Of a stretch of 64,000 nt of DNA, positions 42,101 to 54,700 are shown one piece after another. The DNA comes from Lewinellaceae bacterium (GTDB lineage: Bacteria > Bacteroidota > Bacteroidia > Chitinophagales > Saprospiraceae). The notes beneath the pieces are model-generated. The model worked only from the letters and a program-made list of their open reading frames with translations, was not told the origin of the DNA and searched no databases. Each line of letters opens with the position of its first letter. Position 1 is the first letter of the stretch. Both the position numbers and the translations under genes were made by a program. Where the stretch lies: assembly GCA_020636325.1 (NCBI GenBank), contig JACJYC010000003.1, positions 620,001-684,000 on the forward strand. The letters run 5' to 3'.

Positions 42101-45100
42101 CGCCCTTAAAACCGTTTTAGCAGAAAACACAAATGAGCCTTCGACCTGTTGGCTCACCTCCGTAAAGGCCAATATCGGCCACCTGGAAGCAGCAGCGGGC
42201 ATTGCGGGCCTGATCAAGGCCGTGCTCTGCCTGAAGCACCGTACAGCGCCCCCCCAGGTCAACTACTCCCGGTTGAATCCGGAGATTGACCTGACGGATT
42301 CCAGGTTGGATATTCCGGTACAGAAAACAGCCCTGCCGGCCAATCGCCCGCTGTTTGCCGGCGTGAGTTCCTTCGGCTTTGGCGGAACAAATGCCCATGT
42401 GGTCATTGAAACCCCGCCTGCCGCTGCCGCTCCTGTTGAGCGCCGGAAAACGGACCGCGAGGCACTTGTCCTGCTTTCCGCCCGGTCAGAGGCGGCGATC
42501 GGGCAATTGGTACAACGGTACCTTGCCGGTCGGGACAAGCTCCGGGAAGCCGGACTTCGGGCGCTAAGCCTGAACACCATCTTTTGCCGCGATATTTCAA
42601 AGGTCACCCTGGGTATTGCCGCGCGGGATTTTGCTGACTTAGAAAAAGCCCTGCGGTCTTATCCGGAAACCGGAAACGGGCAATCATTCCTGATCAGACA
42701 GATGTCCGGAAACCCGGCTAAAACGGTTTGGGTATTCTCCGGACAAGGGAGTCAGTTTGAGGGGATGGGCCGTGAATTGTATGATTCGATTCCCGAATTC
42801 AGGGTAACCATTGATGAATGCGCCGGTATCCTGAAGCAATATTCTTTTGATCTGCCCGATTGCCTCTTCGGCCCTTCTGCGGAGCGGATCAACCAGACCC
42901 GGTTTGCACAACCCGGCATTTTCGCAATTGAATACAGCCTGGCAAAACTGATGCTCGGCTGGGGAATGACCCCCGACGCCATCATCGGGCACAGTATCGG
43001 CGAATATGCTGCTGCCTGCATTTCGGGCATCCTGAAACTGGAAGATGCCCTGCGCATGCTCTGCCTTCGCGGAGCATTGATGCAAGGCATGGAGCCCGGA
43101 GAAATGACAGCCGTTTTCGCTCATGAAAAGCAGCTGGAGGGCATTTTACCGGAACTGCGAAGTCAGGCCGAAATTGCAGCTTATAATTCAGATGCCTGTG
43201 TCGTTTTATCCGGCGAATCTGCCGCAATGGCCGAATTGCGGTCCTTCTGCGACCGGGAAGGGCTGCGGTTTAAAGCGTTGAACGTTTCGCACGCTTTCCA
43301 TTCTCCCATGACCGAATCCATCCTGGAACCTTTCCGGGACGGCATCGGTGAAGTGAACTTCGGCGCCCCCCGGATTCCGATCCTGTCGACGCTGACCGGG
43401 ACAGCGGTTGGCGAAGAAATGGGCGATATCAACTATTGGATCAGGCATATCAGGGAACCGGTCCGTTTCCGCGAGGTTGTTCAAAAGGCCGCAGATCAGT
43501 ACGGCGTATTTATAGAGCTGGGACCAAAATCAAACCTGCAGGGCACCTTGAATGCCAACCTGCCGGAAGGGACTTTGATACTGCCTGCCCTGACCGGAAA
43601 AGGCACTGACAGAAAAGACCTCCTTTTACTCGCCGGAAAATTGACCGCATTGCAGCCCGCCAACCCCGTCAACTGGAGCAAAGTGACCGGCGACTCAGCA
43701 GCTTTCCCCAGGATCAAATTGCCCTTTATGCCCTATGAAAAAGACCGGTACTGGATCAGCAGCGAACCGGAAAGAACCATGTCCGGAAACGGCCGGAAAC
43801 AGGAAAATGATCAACCCGGCACAACAACGGTACAACCTACCATGGATTCCATCCTGGAGCTGGCTTCAGCTGTATTGCATATCCCGGTAGAATCGATTGA
43901 CCCGGAAACCCCGCTGACCGGTTTGGGCGCCGACTCCATCATGTTATTGGAACTGGTGCGCAAGATCAACAGCCGGTTCGGCGTGGAAATCTCCGTACGC
44001 CAGTTATTTGGCGAAACCGGGAACCTGAGGCAGCTGGCCGACTATGTCAGCAGCCGGGCTATCCCCGAAACGCCGGCGCCGGCGCCACATCCGGAGATCC
44101 GGGAAAATGCTGCCCTCCGGACGGTTCCGAACGGTGGGGATTCAACATGGTCCGACCTGTTCAGCCGGCAGCTGGACCTGATCGACCGCACCTTGCAAAA
44201 ACAATTTGAGCTGTTGGGTGCACCAGCCGTTGAGCGCGGATCCGCCCGATTGCGGGAAAACAAGCCCGAAGCGCAGGCGTCCGCCCAGGTCGACCCCCGC
44301 TACAGTGCAACCGCCAACAAGCTGTCGGAAGAACGGCAGTTGACCGCATCCCAGCAAAGGTATTTCGACGCGCTGCAATTGCGGTATGCCCAAAAAACAA
44401 AGTCTTCCAAACTGCATGCCGGAGCTGCCCGGAAACACCACGCCGATTGGCTTTATTCCATCGATTTCAGGCTCGCGACCAAGGAATTTTTATATCCCAT
44501 CGTATTCAAGCACGCTTTTGAAGGCCGGTTCACCGACATCGACGACAACGAGTACATCGATATCGGCATGGGTTACGGCGTCAATTTTTTCGGCAACAGC
44601 CCCCGGTTCATCCGGGACGCCCTCGCCGGCGCCCTCGACCAGGGTCAGGAAATCGCCGCCCAGCATTCGATGGCCGCCCAGGTATCCGAAGCCGTTTGCC
44701 GGCTGACAGGCCACGACAGGGTCACCTTCACGAACAGCGGCACGGAAGCCGTTATGACAGCCATCCGGATGGCCAGGGCAGTGACCGGCAGAAACAAGAT
44801 TGTGCTGTTCAACGGATGTTATCACGGCACATTTGACGGTTACCTGGCACAGGCGGATGCTGAAGGCGACGGTGTGATTCCGCTCAGCCCGGGAACCCCC
44901 GATGCCATGATCCGGGATGTAATCCTGCTGGACTACGGGCAACCTGCCGCCATTGAAAAAATCCGGGCATTGGGCGACGACCTTGCCGCAGTGCTCGTTG
45001 AGCCGGTCCAGAGCCGGAAGCCGGACGGATACGACCCGCATTTTTTGCAGGAATTAAGAGCCGTGACAACCGAGTGCAATATCGTCCTGATCTTCGACGA

Positions 45101-45700
45101 GATCATCACCGGCTTCAGGGTTCACCCCGGAGGCGTCCAGGCTGTTGCCGGGATTCGGGCGGATCTTACCACCTACGGAAAGGTCATCGGCGGCGGGATG
45201 CCCATCGGCATGATTGCCGGCAAGTCCGTTGTGATGGATGCCATCGACGGCGGTCCCTGGGACTTCGGGGACCAAAGCTACCCCCGGTCCGTGAAGACCT
45301 TCTTTGGGGGAACGTTCTGCAAACACCCCCTGACCCTGGCCGCAGCCAAAGCCGTAGCAGATAAATTGCTCGAAGAAGGCCCCTCGCTCCAGGAAAGGGT
45401 TAACCGGCTCACCGGAGAAATGGCGGAGGAATTGAACCGCTTCTTCCGGTCCCTGAATGTCCCGTTGAAGGTGGTCCGCTACGGCTCCTTGTTCAGGTTC
45501 AAATCCGAGGGCAGGTACAATATGCTGCTGCGGCCCATCGAATTGGATATTTTCTTCTATTCCCTCATGGAAAAGGGGGTGTACACCTGGGAACGCAGGG
45601 TATGCTTCCTTTCAACAGCGCATTCCCAAGCGGATATCAGGGAACTGATGCAAAAAGTGAGGGAAACGGTCCTGGATATGCTGGCTGCCGGTTTCTTTCC
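39150..45700 (+). other. Initiation block: FAAL-ACP-KS-AT-ACP-aminotransferase
   Basis: The FAAL domain has YTSGSTGNPKG (about residue 164) and TSGKIMRLE (about 540) and should load a free fatty acid as acyl-AMP. KS is intact: DTACSSS (Cys about 836), EAHGTGTPLGDP (about 971), NIGHLEAAAG (about 1010). AT has GHSIGEYAAA (Ser about 1282) and HAFHSPM (about 1381), a malonyl-CoA signature. There is no KR, DH or ER, so the beta-ketone stays and is the substrate of the PLP aminotransferase (FTNSGTEAVM; Lys about 2010 in TYGKVIGGGMPIG). The predicted product is a 3-amino fatty acyl thioester. Unlike Bacillus iturin-family systems, where malonyl transfer uses a separate protein, the AT is built in. 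Confidence 0.88.
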
Positions 45701-48700
45701 GGAAGCCAATAGCGTTCAACCGGGAGAATCTTCAACATCCCGTTTCCCGCTTACCCCGGTCCAAAAGCAGCTTTTCATCCTGTCCGGGATAAATGCCGGC
45801 GCATCAACCGCCTGCAACCTCAGAATGACGTTGAAAATAGACGGGGCGCTGGACGAGTCCCGACTGGAGGCCGCTGTCCGCCGATTGGCGGACCGGCATG
45901 AGGCGCTGCGGATCAGGTTTGACCAATCCGGCGAATTTCAGGAAATCCTGCCCGCCATAAGGATTCCGTTCAGATCCGCCGCAGGTTCCCATGAGGACGG
46001 AACGCTTCCCAAGTTAATTGAAGAAGAGACCAACAGGCCTTTTGACGTGGAGGAGGGACCGCTTTTCCGGGTAACCCTGTTGAAAGCTGGTCCGCAAACC
46101 AACTACCTGATCCTTACCGCCCATCACCTGATCGCCGACGGTTGGTCAATGGGTGTGATCGCCAAAGACCTTGGCGATATTTACCGCATTGGGGGGGATG
46201 GCAATGAAACTGCCTTGAACCGGCCGGTACCCTTCAGCCGGCACCTCAACAAGGTGCTGGCCCCGGGCCACGCAGAAGCCATCCGGAAAGACATCGCATT
46301 TTGGCAGGAAAAGATAGGGTCTCGCCGGCCAACAGCCATGCCCGGAACAAAAATCAGGGCCAGGGACCTCGGATTCGCCGCCCAAAGGATCCGCGAAAGG
46401 CTGCCGGCTGCCGTTTACCGCCCATTGACGGATCTCGGAAGAAAGGCAGGATGCACGTCCTTCATGACCCTCTATGGCGCTTTCACTTTCCTGATCTATC
46501 GCCTGGGAGGAGAAAGGCAGTTTCTGATCGGCGTACCCACAGCCGGCCGGGCCATGGACACCGGGCAATTCATGGTGGGGTCTTGTGCAGATATGCTGCC
46601 CGTCCTGAACGAACTGGATCCCGAATCGGGGTGGCTATCGTACCTGCAGCGGGTAAAAACCGCTTTGCCTGAAAGTTATGAACACCAAACTGGAACGTTT
46701 GCCAGCTACCAGGAAGAAACCGGATCCGCCGGCGGAAATGCCCTCCGGATCTCCTTCAACCTGGATGCCAATATACAATTGCCGGAGATCCCGGGATTGG
46801 AAACGGAACTTGACTTTTCTCCGGTCCTCAATACGCAGTTCGATTTGGTATTCGACCTGTCGATCATCGGCGATGAACTTCAGATCGAGTGTGATTACAG
46901 AACGGCGTACCTGGAAGAAGATTTTGTCCGGCAGTTTTTAGCATTGTACAAAGAAGCGCTTATCCGGCTGGCTGCGGAACCTGAATTGCCGCTCAAGGAT
47001 GTGAACCTGTTTGACCTTGGAAGCGTCTCCGGCAAAAATACCGGGTCCGACCAGGAAGTAACTGCAGATGAACCGGTTCAACCGCTTCTGCAGCTTATCG
47101 ACAAGAAATCAGCAGGCCCTGCCGGGCAGCGCCCGGCGCTGGTATCCGTGGAGCGGTCATTGACTTTCCTGGATTTGGAAGAAAGATCCGATAGTTTTGC
47201 CAGGCTCCTGATCCAACGCTTTGAGCTGCCTGAAAACGGCGTGGTCGCCGCAATTTACGACCCCTCTCCGGAATGGGCGGTGGCCATGTTGGGCGTTTGG
47301 AAAGCGGGCGGTGTGTTTTTACCGGTGGATAACAGCCTTGCTGAAGCAGACCTCGCGTTCCTGCTTGACACGGCAAAACCCCATTGTTTGCTTTTGCACA
47401 GCGCCCGGTTCGCTCAAATTCCCCAAAACCCGGGATTGAGGTTGATCGCCCTGAACACTCAGGTCGAAAACCTTCCAAAATCCGGTGGTACGCCCTTGCG
47501 CTCCGTTCATCCGGACAAGCCCGCCTTAATGACCTTGAATCGTCAGCGGCGGGGCAAAGAACGGTCATTCAGGGCAGTTAGCCACCATATGCTCTCCAGG
47601 TCCGCAACAGATTTTATCGGGGTCGTCGGGGCTGAGGAACAATCCCTTTTCCTCGTTTTACCCTCGGGCAGAATGAATCGGTCGGTTTATGAAATCTGCA
47701 GCGTGCTTGCAGCCGGAATGGGAGTCTTTTTCCCGGACCGGGCCGCCCTGAACCCCGGATCTCTCGAAAAGTTGATCGCAGAACATCAAATTACAGGATT
47801 AAGCCTGCCCTCCGTTTTTCTCCCCAGCCTGGATATTAGCCTTTGTCCATCCGTAAAACGGGTGGTGATATGGGGCGAGCCGCCCGGAAAAGAGCATGTC
47901 CGTTCACTCCTCCAAACGGAGGCGATACAATTGTCATATGGACTGGACAGTCCTGAGGTTTTTGGCAGCATAACCCTCCGGAATATGGCTGAAGCGGACC
48001 TGTCAGCGGATTGGATCTCCATAGCCGGCTCCTCCGCCGGCAGACGCCTTAAGGTGGTAGACCGGGATCTGAACATCCTGCCCGCCGGGATCCGGGGAGA
48101 ATTGGCCGTTACCGGTCCATGGCTTCCCGGTGAAAATACGAACGAAAGCGCTGAGAATGCTTTTGTACTTACCGGAATATTGGCAAAATGGACTTCCGGC
48201 GGCATGCTTCAATACCTGGGTGAGCAACAAAACCAGTTCGCAGCCGACGGCCTTCAGATTAATTTGCAGGAAATAAAAAACAGCATACTCGACCATCCCG
48301 GCGTGCGAAACGCAGTCGTAGTCTGGTCCGGTGCGGACGAGGCCCAAAACCAGCCGGTTGCCTTTTACAGCGTTCGAAAAAAGGCGCCCGGACACAAATC
48401 CAACGGCAGCCCCCACCAGGGTGATGACTTGCCGGTTGAAAGGTTGCGTTCATTTTTGAAAAAACAACTTCCGGCAGGCTTTATTCCGGAGAAAATTTAC
48501 CGGGTCGACCATATTCCGGTCCTTACGGATCTCCTTTCTCCGGAGAAACAAGGGCCGGCGCTTGCCGCAACCCGGGCCCATACAACGGACGACCTGATCG
48601 AGCAGCAGATTACGGACATCTGGAAAGAGGTGCTCGGCCTTGATCAGATCCAACCGGATCAGGTATTTTTCGAAATCGGCGGACACTCGCTTAAGGGCAT

Positions 48701-51700
48701 GCAGGTCTGCTTTCGCATCAAGGAAAAATTGGGCGGGGAGATCGGCCTGGCCGGGTTGATAGAACACCCGACCATCCGCGAGTTGACGAGCCTCATCAAA
48801 AACCGCGCAGAGCAGGCAGAAAGCGGGAATACCGCCGCACCTGCTGAAGAACCGGATCTACTGGTGTCGCCTGCCCAACAGCGGCTCTGGACCCTGGATA
48901 AGATCGAAGAAGGCAGTCATTACAACCTGTTTGGCGCATTCCAGCTGGAGGGAGCATTGAATTTCCCGGCCCTGGAACAAAGCCTGAATGCCTTGTTGGT
49001 TCGCCATGAAAGCCTGAGAACCACCTTTGCCCTGAAGGAAGGCCGGCTCATCCAACAGATCCGTCCGGTTTCAGCTATTTACTTCAAGCTGACCGTTCTG
49101 GACCTTGCAGATCATGCCGCCCAAGCGGAAGAACTTGGTCATCACCTGGCCACCGAAGAGCGCAGGAGGTTTGATCTGGCCGATGGTCCCTTGTTTGTGG
49201 CTGGTGTCATCAGGCTTGGCGCTGAAAAGCACGTCCTTTATTTCAATATACACCATATCGCAGCGGATGCCTGGTCGCTCAATTTGATGTTGAACGAATT
49301 GAGCGTCCTGTACAATGCATCGGTTGCCGGCGGCAATAACCCGCTTGCCCCGCTGGAATGGCAATACAAGGATTTTGCCGCCCGGCAACGCAGGGAAATC
49401 GATTCGGGTGCGCTGGAGCCGCATCGCAGGTACTGGGCGTCCAGACTGGAAGAAGGCATTCCGCGCCTGAATCTGCCCACTGATTGTCTTGTCCGCCCGT
49501 CCGGCAGAACGTATGATGGGGCAGTCGCTGCCCTGGCCCTTGACCGGGGACTGTGTGAAAAGCTCTATACCTGCGGGAAGGAAAGCCGCATAACGCCTTT
49601 CATGATCCTGGCCGCAGGGGTTGCTGCTTTGCTGAATCGCTATACCCACAGTGCCAGAATCACCATGGGCGCGCCCGTACTTGGCCGGCATCGCCGTGAA
49701 CTGGAAAACCAGGTCGGATTTTTTGTGAACCTGGTCTTGCTGGTGATGGATGTCGATGACCAGGCCGGATTCGAATCCCTGTTGTCCCATTCCAGGGAGA
49801 CACTCCTCGGTGCGTTGGCGCATCAGGATTATCCGTTCGACCTCCTCGTGGAGGAATTTGAAAAGGAACGCGACCCAAGTTATTCCCCGCTTTTTGATGT
49901 TTATGTTTCCCTCAATGACAACCTGCAGGCAGAGCTGTCCTTGAAAGGGCTGTCGGCAGGCAGGCTTCCCACCCCGCAGACGACGAGTAAATACGATTTA
50001 TCCTTCAATTTTGAAGAATCCAATGCAGGCGATATCAGCCTGGAGATAGAATACGATACCCGCCTTTTCGGGCCTGAAAAGATCTCAAGACTATTGGGCC
50101 ATTTTGAGAAATTGCTCGAATTATGTCTGGCGGATCCTCAAAAGCCGCTTTGGCAGCATGAGTACCTGAAGGAAGAGGAGAAGATTTTGCTGCTGGAAAA
50201 ATTCCACGGCAAATACGCGGATATACCTGAAAACGTCAGTCTCCCCGGATTGTTCTCCCGAATGGCGGCTGAAATGGGGGATCGGATCGCCGTTGAAGAC
50301 GAGGCGATTCGCATCACCTATGCCGAATTCGACCGCTATACCGACCGGCTTGCCCATTTCCTGAGGTTGAAGAAAGGGGTCCGGAAAGGCGATCGCGTCA
50401 TCATTGCCGCCGAGCCGGGCTACCGGATGACGGCAGGCCTCATGGCCATTCTGAAGGCAGGCGGAGGGTATGTCCCCGTTGACCCGGAATACCCTGAGGA
50501 AAGGGTGCGGCAAATATTCGATGCCTGCCGGCCGGTTGCCGTGCTGTCTGATTCAGATCGCCATGCTTGCCTGAACACGCTGGAGGTCACGGTAATTCCC
50601 GGAATAAACGATGAAGGGCTTGCCGGGGCTTTCACCGGCGAAATGGAACCGGTCGGTTTGGCGGGTGAAGATCTCGCTTACATCATTTTCACCTCCGGGT
50701 CCACCGGCGTTCCGAAAGGGGTTGCGATAAGCCACCGTAACGTTTTCAACACCATCAACTGGATGTGGGAGACCCTTGGGTTCGATCGCGATGACATCGT
50801 GCTTCAGAAAACCAGCTTTACCTTCGATGTATCGGTCTGGGAGTTTTTCCTCACCCTCTGTTTCGGGGCCAGGCTTGTGTGCTGTCCCAAGCGGTTTTGG
50901 TACGACATGGAAGGGTTGCACCGGTATATGATTGAAAAGGGGGTCACCTCGATCAGTTATGTTCCCAGCGCCCTGGTGGTGTACCAGGATTTTGTTTCAC
51001 GGCAGAAGACAAGCGCAGCGGTTCCGTTAAAACGCATAATTGCAGCCGGGGAGGCGCTCAAGCCCCAGGTTGCAGCCATGCACCACAGCATGTGGCCGGT
51101 TTTGCTCTACAACCTCTACGGTCCTACCGAAGCAACCGTATATGCCAGCATATACCTTACCCGTCCCGGGGATGCGACGATCCCTATCGGCGTACCCGTC
51201 TACAATTCCGAATTGCTGGTTTTGGACCGGTACCGCAGGTTATGTCCGCTGGGCGTCCAGGGCGAAATTGCCATAGGAGGCGCCGGCCTTTCCTCCGGAT
51301 ACTACAATGCGCCGGAACTCACGGAAAGGGTATTCATCGACCATCCCTACCGGCCGGGTGAGAAACTGTACCTGACAGGCGATGTGGGAAAATTGGAGCC
51401 CGACGGGAATATGATCTATATGGGTCGGAAGGACCACCAGATCAAATTGAGGGGATTCCGGATCGAACTCGGTGAAATCGAAACCGCATTGGCCAGGCAC
51501 GAAAAGGTCCAGGAAGCCGTTGTCCTGTTGAAAGAAGGCGAATCGCCGTTCCTGGCGGGGTATATCTTGTCGGAATCGGACGTAACGCCTGCTGAACTGA
51601 AATCCTTTCTGAACAGTCAGCTTCCGGCCTACATGGTCCCTTCGGCCTTTATTGTCATGGACAGTTTTCCCAGGACCGGCAGCGGAAAAATCGACAGGAA

Positions 51701-54700
51701 AACCCTGGTCCGGCAAGGGAATCTGCCGGCTGAAAACAAACCGGAGCCCAACGGACCGGTCAACGCCACGGAAAGCCGCGTTCTTGCCATTTGGAAAGCC
51801 GTTCTGGGGCTCGAAGCAATCGACCGGGAACACCATTTCTTTGAGATCGGCGGTCAATCCCTGAAAGGCATACAGATCTGCCTGAACCTGGAATCGGAAT
51901 TCGGAATACCGGTTACGTTCCGGGACCTGGTTGCCCATCCCAGGATCAGCGCCCTGGCCGAATGGATCGGGGGAGTTAAAAAAACATCTGCTCCCGCTTT
52001 TACGGCGTCAGACCCGCGCCCCGCCGATTATCCGGCATCCCTGGCGCAGGAGCGCCTTTGGACCCTCCTCCAGATTGAGGAAGACCTGCCCGCATTCAAT
52101 ATTTTCGGCGCCTTTGAGCTGCTCGGTCCGCTTAACACCGAAGGATTGACCAAAAGCCTCAAACGCATTGTTGAGAGACACGAAAGTCTCCGGACCAACT
52201 TTGAACTCAAATCCGGCAAACTCATCCAGGTCATCCGCGATGCCGGATCCTCCGGTTTTGAAGTTTTATGCGACGACCTGACCAACGGGCGGGAAATTGA
52301 CAAGGAGGTGTCTGAAATCATTATGCGGGAACAGCTTTACACTTTTGACCTGGCCCATGAGCCCCTGTTCCGGGCCGGGGTAATCAAGACCGGGCAGGAT
52401 GCCCATTTGCTCTTTTTCAATTTGCATCACATTATTGCAGATGAGTGGTCCCTGGATGTGATCACCGGCGAGTTGATCCGGTTCTACAACGCTTATTTGC
52501 ACAATGAAGAGCCGGGGCTGCCTGAGCCGGAAAGGCAATACAAGGATTTCGCCTTGCGGCAGCGTATTGAAATAGAGGAAGGGTTGGCGGAGTCTCACAG
52601 AGCGTACTGGAAAGACCGGTTGTCGGGTAAAAGCCCGCGATTGACTTTACCGGTCGACATCCCTGAAAAACCCACAGAAAAATCCTACCGGGGCTCGGCC
52701 TATGCCCTGGATTTTGACCGGCAAAAATCAGCCGGCATTTACGCGTTTTGCCAGACTGAAGGCCTCACGCCGTTCATGTTGCTTGCAGCCGGAACAGCAG
52801 CCCTGTTGTCGCCTTATGCCCAGGAAGGCGACCCGGTAATGCTCGGCACCTCCGTGCTGGGCAGAAATCAGAAAGAATTGCAGGACCAGGTCGGTTATTA
52901 TATCAATCTGCTGCCGCTGCGCATCGATGTTGACCGGGATCAGGGCTTCCGGTCATTGGCCTGCCGGACCAGGGAAATCCTTCTGGACGGCTTAAGCCAC
53001 CAGGATTATCCATTTCACCTGATGGTAAAGGAGACTGCGCCTGACCGGGATCTGGCATCCTCGCCGCTTTTCGATGTATATATTTCCTGGAACAACCGGC
53101 CCGAAGATGACCTCAGGCTGGAAAACCTCCGCATTCAACCGCTAAAAACGGCCCCGCTGACCGGAAAATACGACCTGTCCTTCAATTTCAGCGAGCATGA
53201 CGGCAGGATCTCCCTTGAGATCATTTACGATCCTGTTTTATTCAGGCCGGATTCGGTCAAAGCGATCGCTGACCGTTTCGACCGGTTGATGGCAGAATGC
53301 CTGGTGGATCCGGAAAGACCGCTTGGAAGCCTGCAATCCACCGGGAAAACGAATGCCGGTAAAATGCCGGCTGTTTCCCGCCTGTCGAGCCTTGTGCCAA
53401 ACGGCCCCGCCCTTATGGAAATGCTGGAGGCCCGGGCCGGACAAAAACCGGATCAGGAGGCTGTTGTTTCCGAAGCCGGAACCCGGACTTTCCGGGAGCT
53501 CCACCGCGACGCCAACCGGCTGGCGCATTTCCTGCTGCGGAACGGACTTCGCAAGAACGATCTTGCACTCCTCCTGTTGGAAGATTCACCTGGCAGCGCA
53601 GTTGTTGCCATCCTGGCCGTTTTAAAGGCAGGAGGCGCTTATGTGCCCCTGGATCCCGCTTTGCCCCCGGAAAGAATGCACAGCATTGTCCAGGATACGG
53701 GCGCCGGGATAATCATCACCGACCGGCCTGATATCTTGGACAAAGTACCCGCCGGCCGGCCAATCAGAGTCATCGATATCAGGGCCGAATGGCCGGTCAT
53801 TTCACAGGAGTCCCCGATGCGGCCGCAGCAGGCCTTTCATCCGGAAGACCTGGCCTACATCATTTACACCTCCGGTTCGACCGGAACCCCCAAAGGGGTA
53901 ATGATCACGCACGGCAACCTTGCAGATTACCTGACCGGCCTGGATTCGGCAATCAACATCCGGCGTTGGAGGTCCTTCGGGTTGATGTCGACCATGACGG
54001 CGGATCTCGGCAATACGGTCCTGTTCGGCTCGTTGGTCACCGGAGGAACAATCCACCTGTTCTCTAAAGATAACCTCAGCGATCCGCCTTTCCTGCACGA
54101 TTATTTCAGGAAACACGAGATCGACTGCATAAAGATCGTTCCTGCTCACTGGAAGGCGCTGGAGTTCGGGCAACGTATTTTGCTGCCCGGCAAAGCGATC
54201 ATTTTTGGCGGGGAGGAGCTTACCGGTGATATCCTCCGGAGAATCAGGCAGGCCTCCGGAAAGGAGATCCAGGTATTCAACCATTACGGCCCCACAGAAG
54301 CTACCATCGGGAAATTGGTGTTTCCGGTGGACCTGACCCAAGCCTACGATTCGGCGCCCATCGGCAAGCCCTTCGGCCATACGGTGTGTTATATTGTCGA
54401 CGAGCAGGGCGAAATTTGCGGGGCAGGCGTGCCGGGCGAATTGTGGATCGGAGGAAAAGGCATTGCAGCCGGATATTGGAACCGGCCGGAGCTTACCGGT
54501 CAAAAATTCATCGACAATCCCTTTGAAGATGAGGCGGCTGGAAAATTATACAGAACAGGCGATCTGGTCTGCATGCTGGAGGACGGCCAGGTGGTTTTTC
54601 GGGGAAGAATGGACGACCAGGTCAAATTGAACGGGTTCCGGATAGAATTAAAAGAGGTTGAACTGGCCTTGAGGAGCCATGAAAAGGTCGGAGAAGCCAT

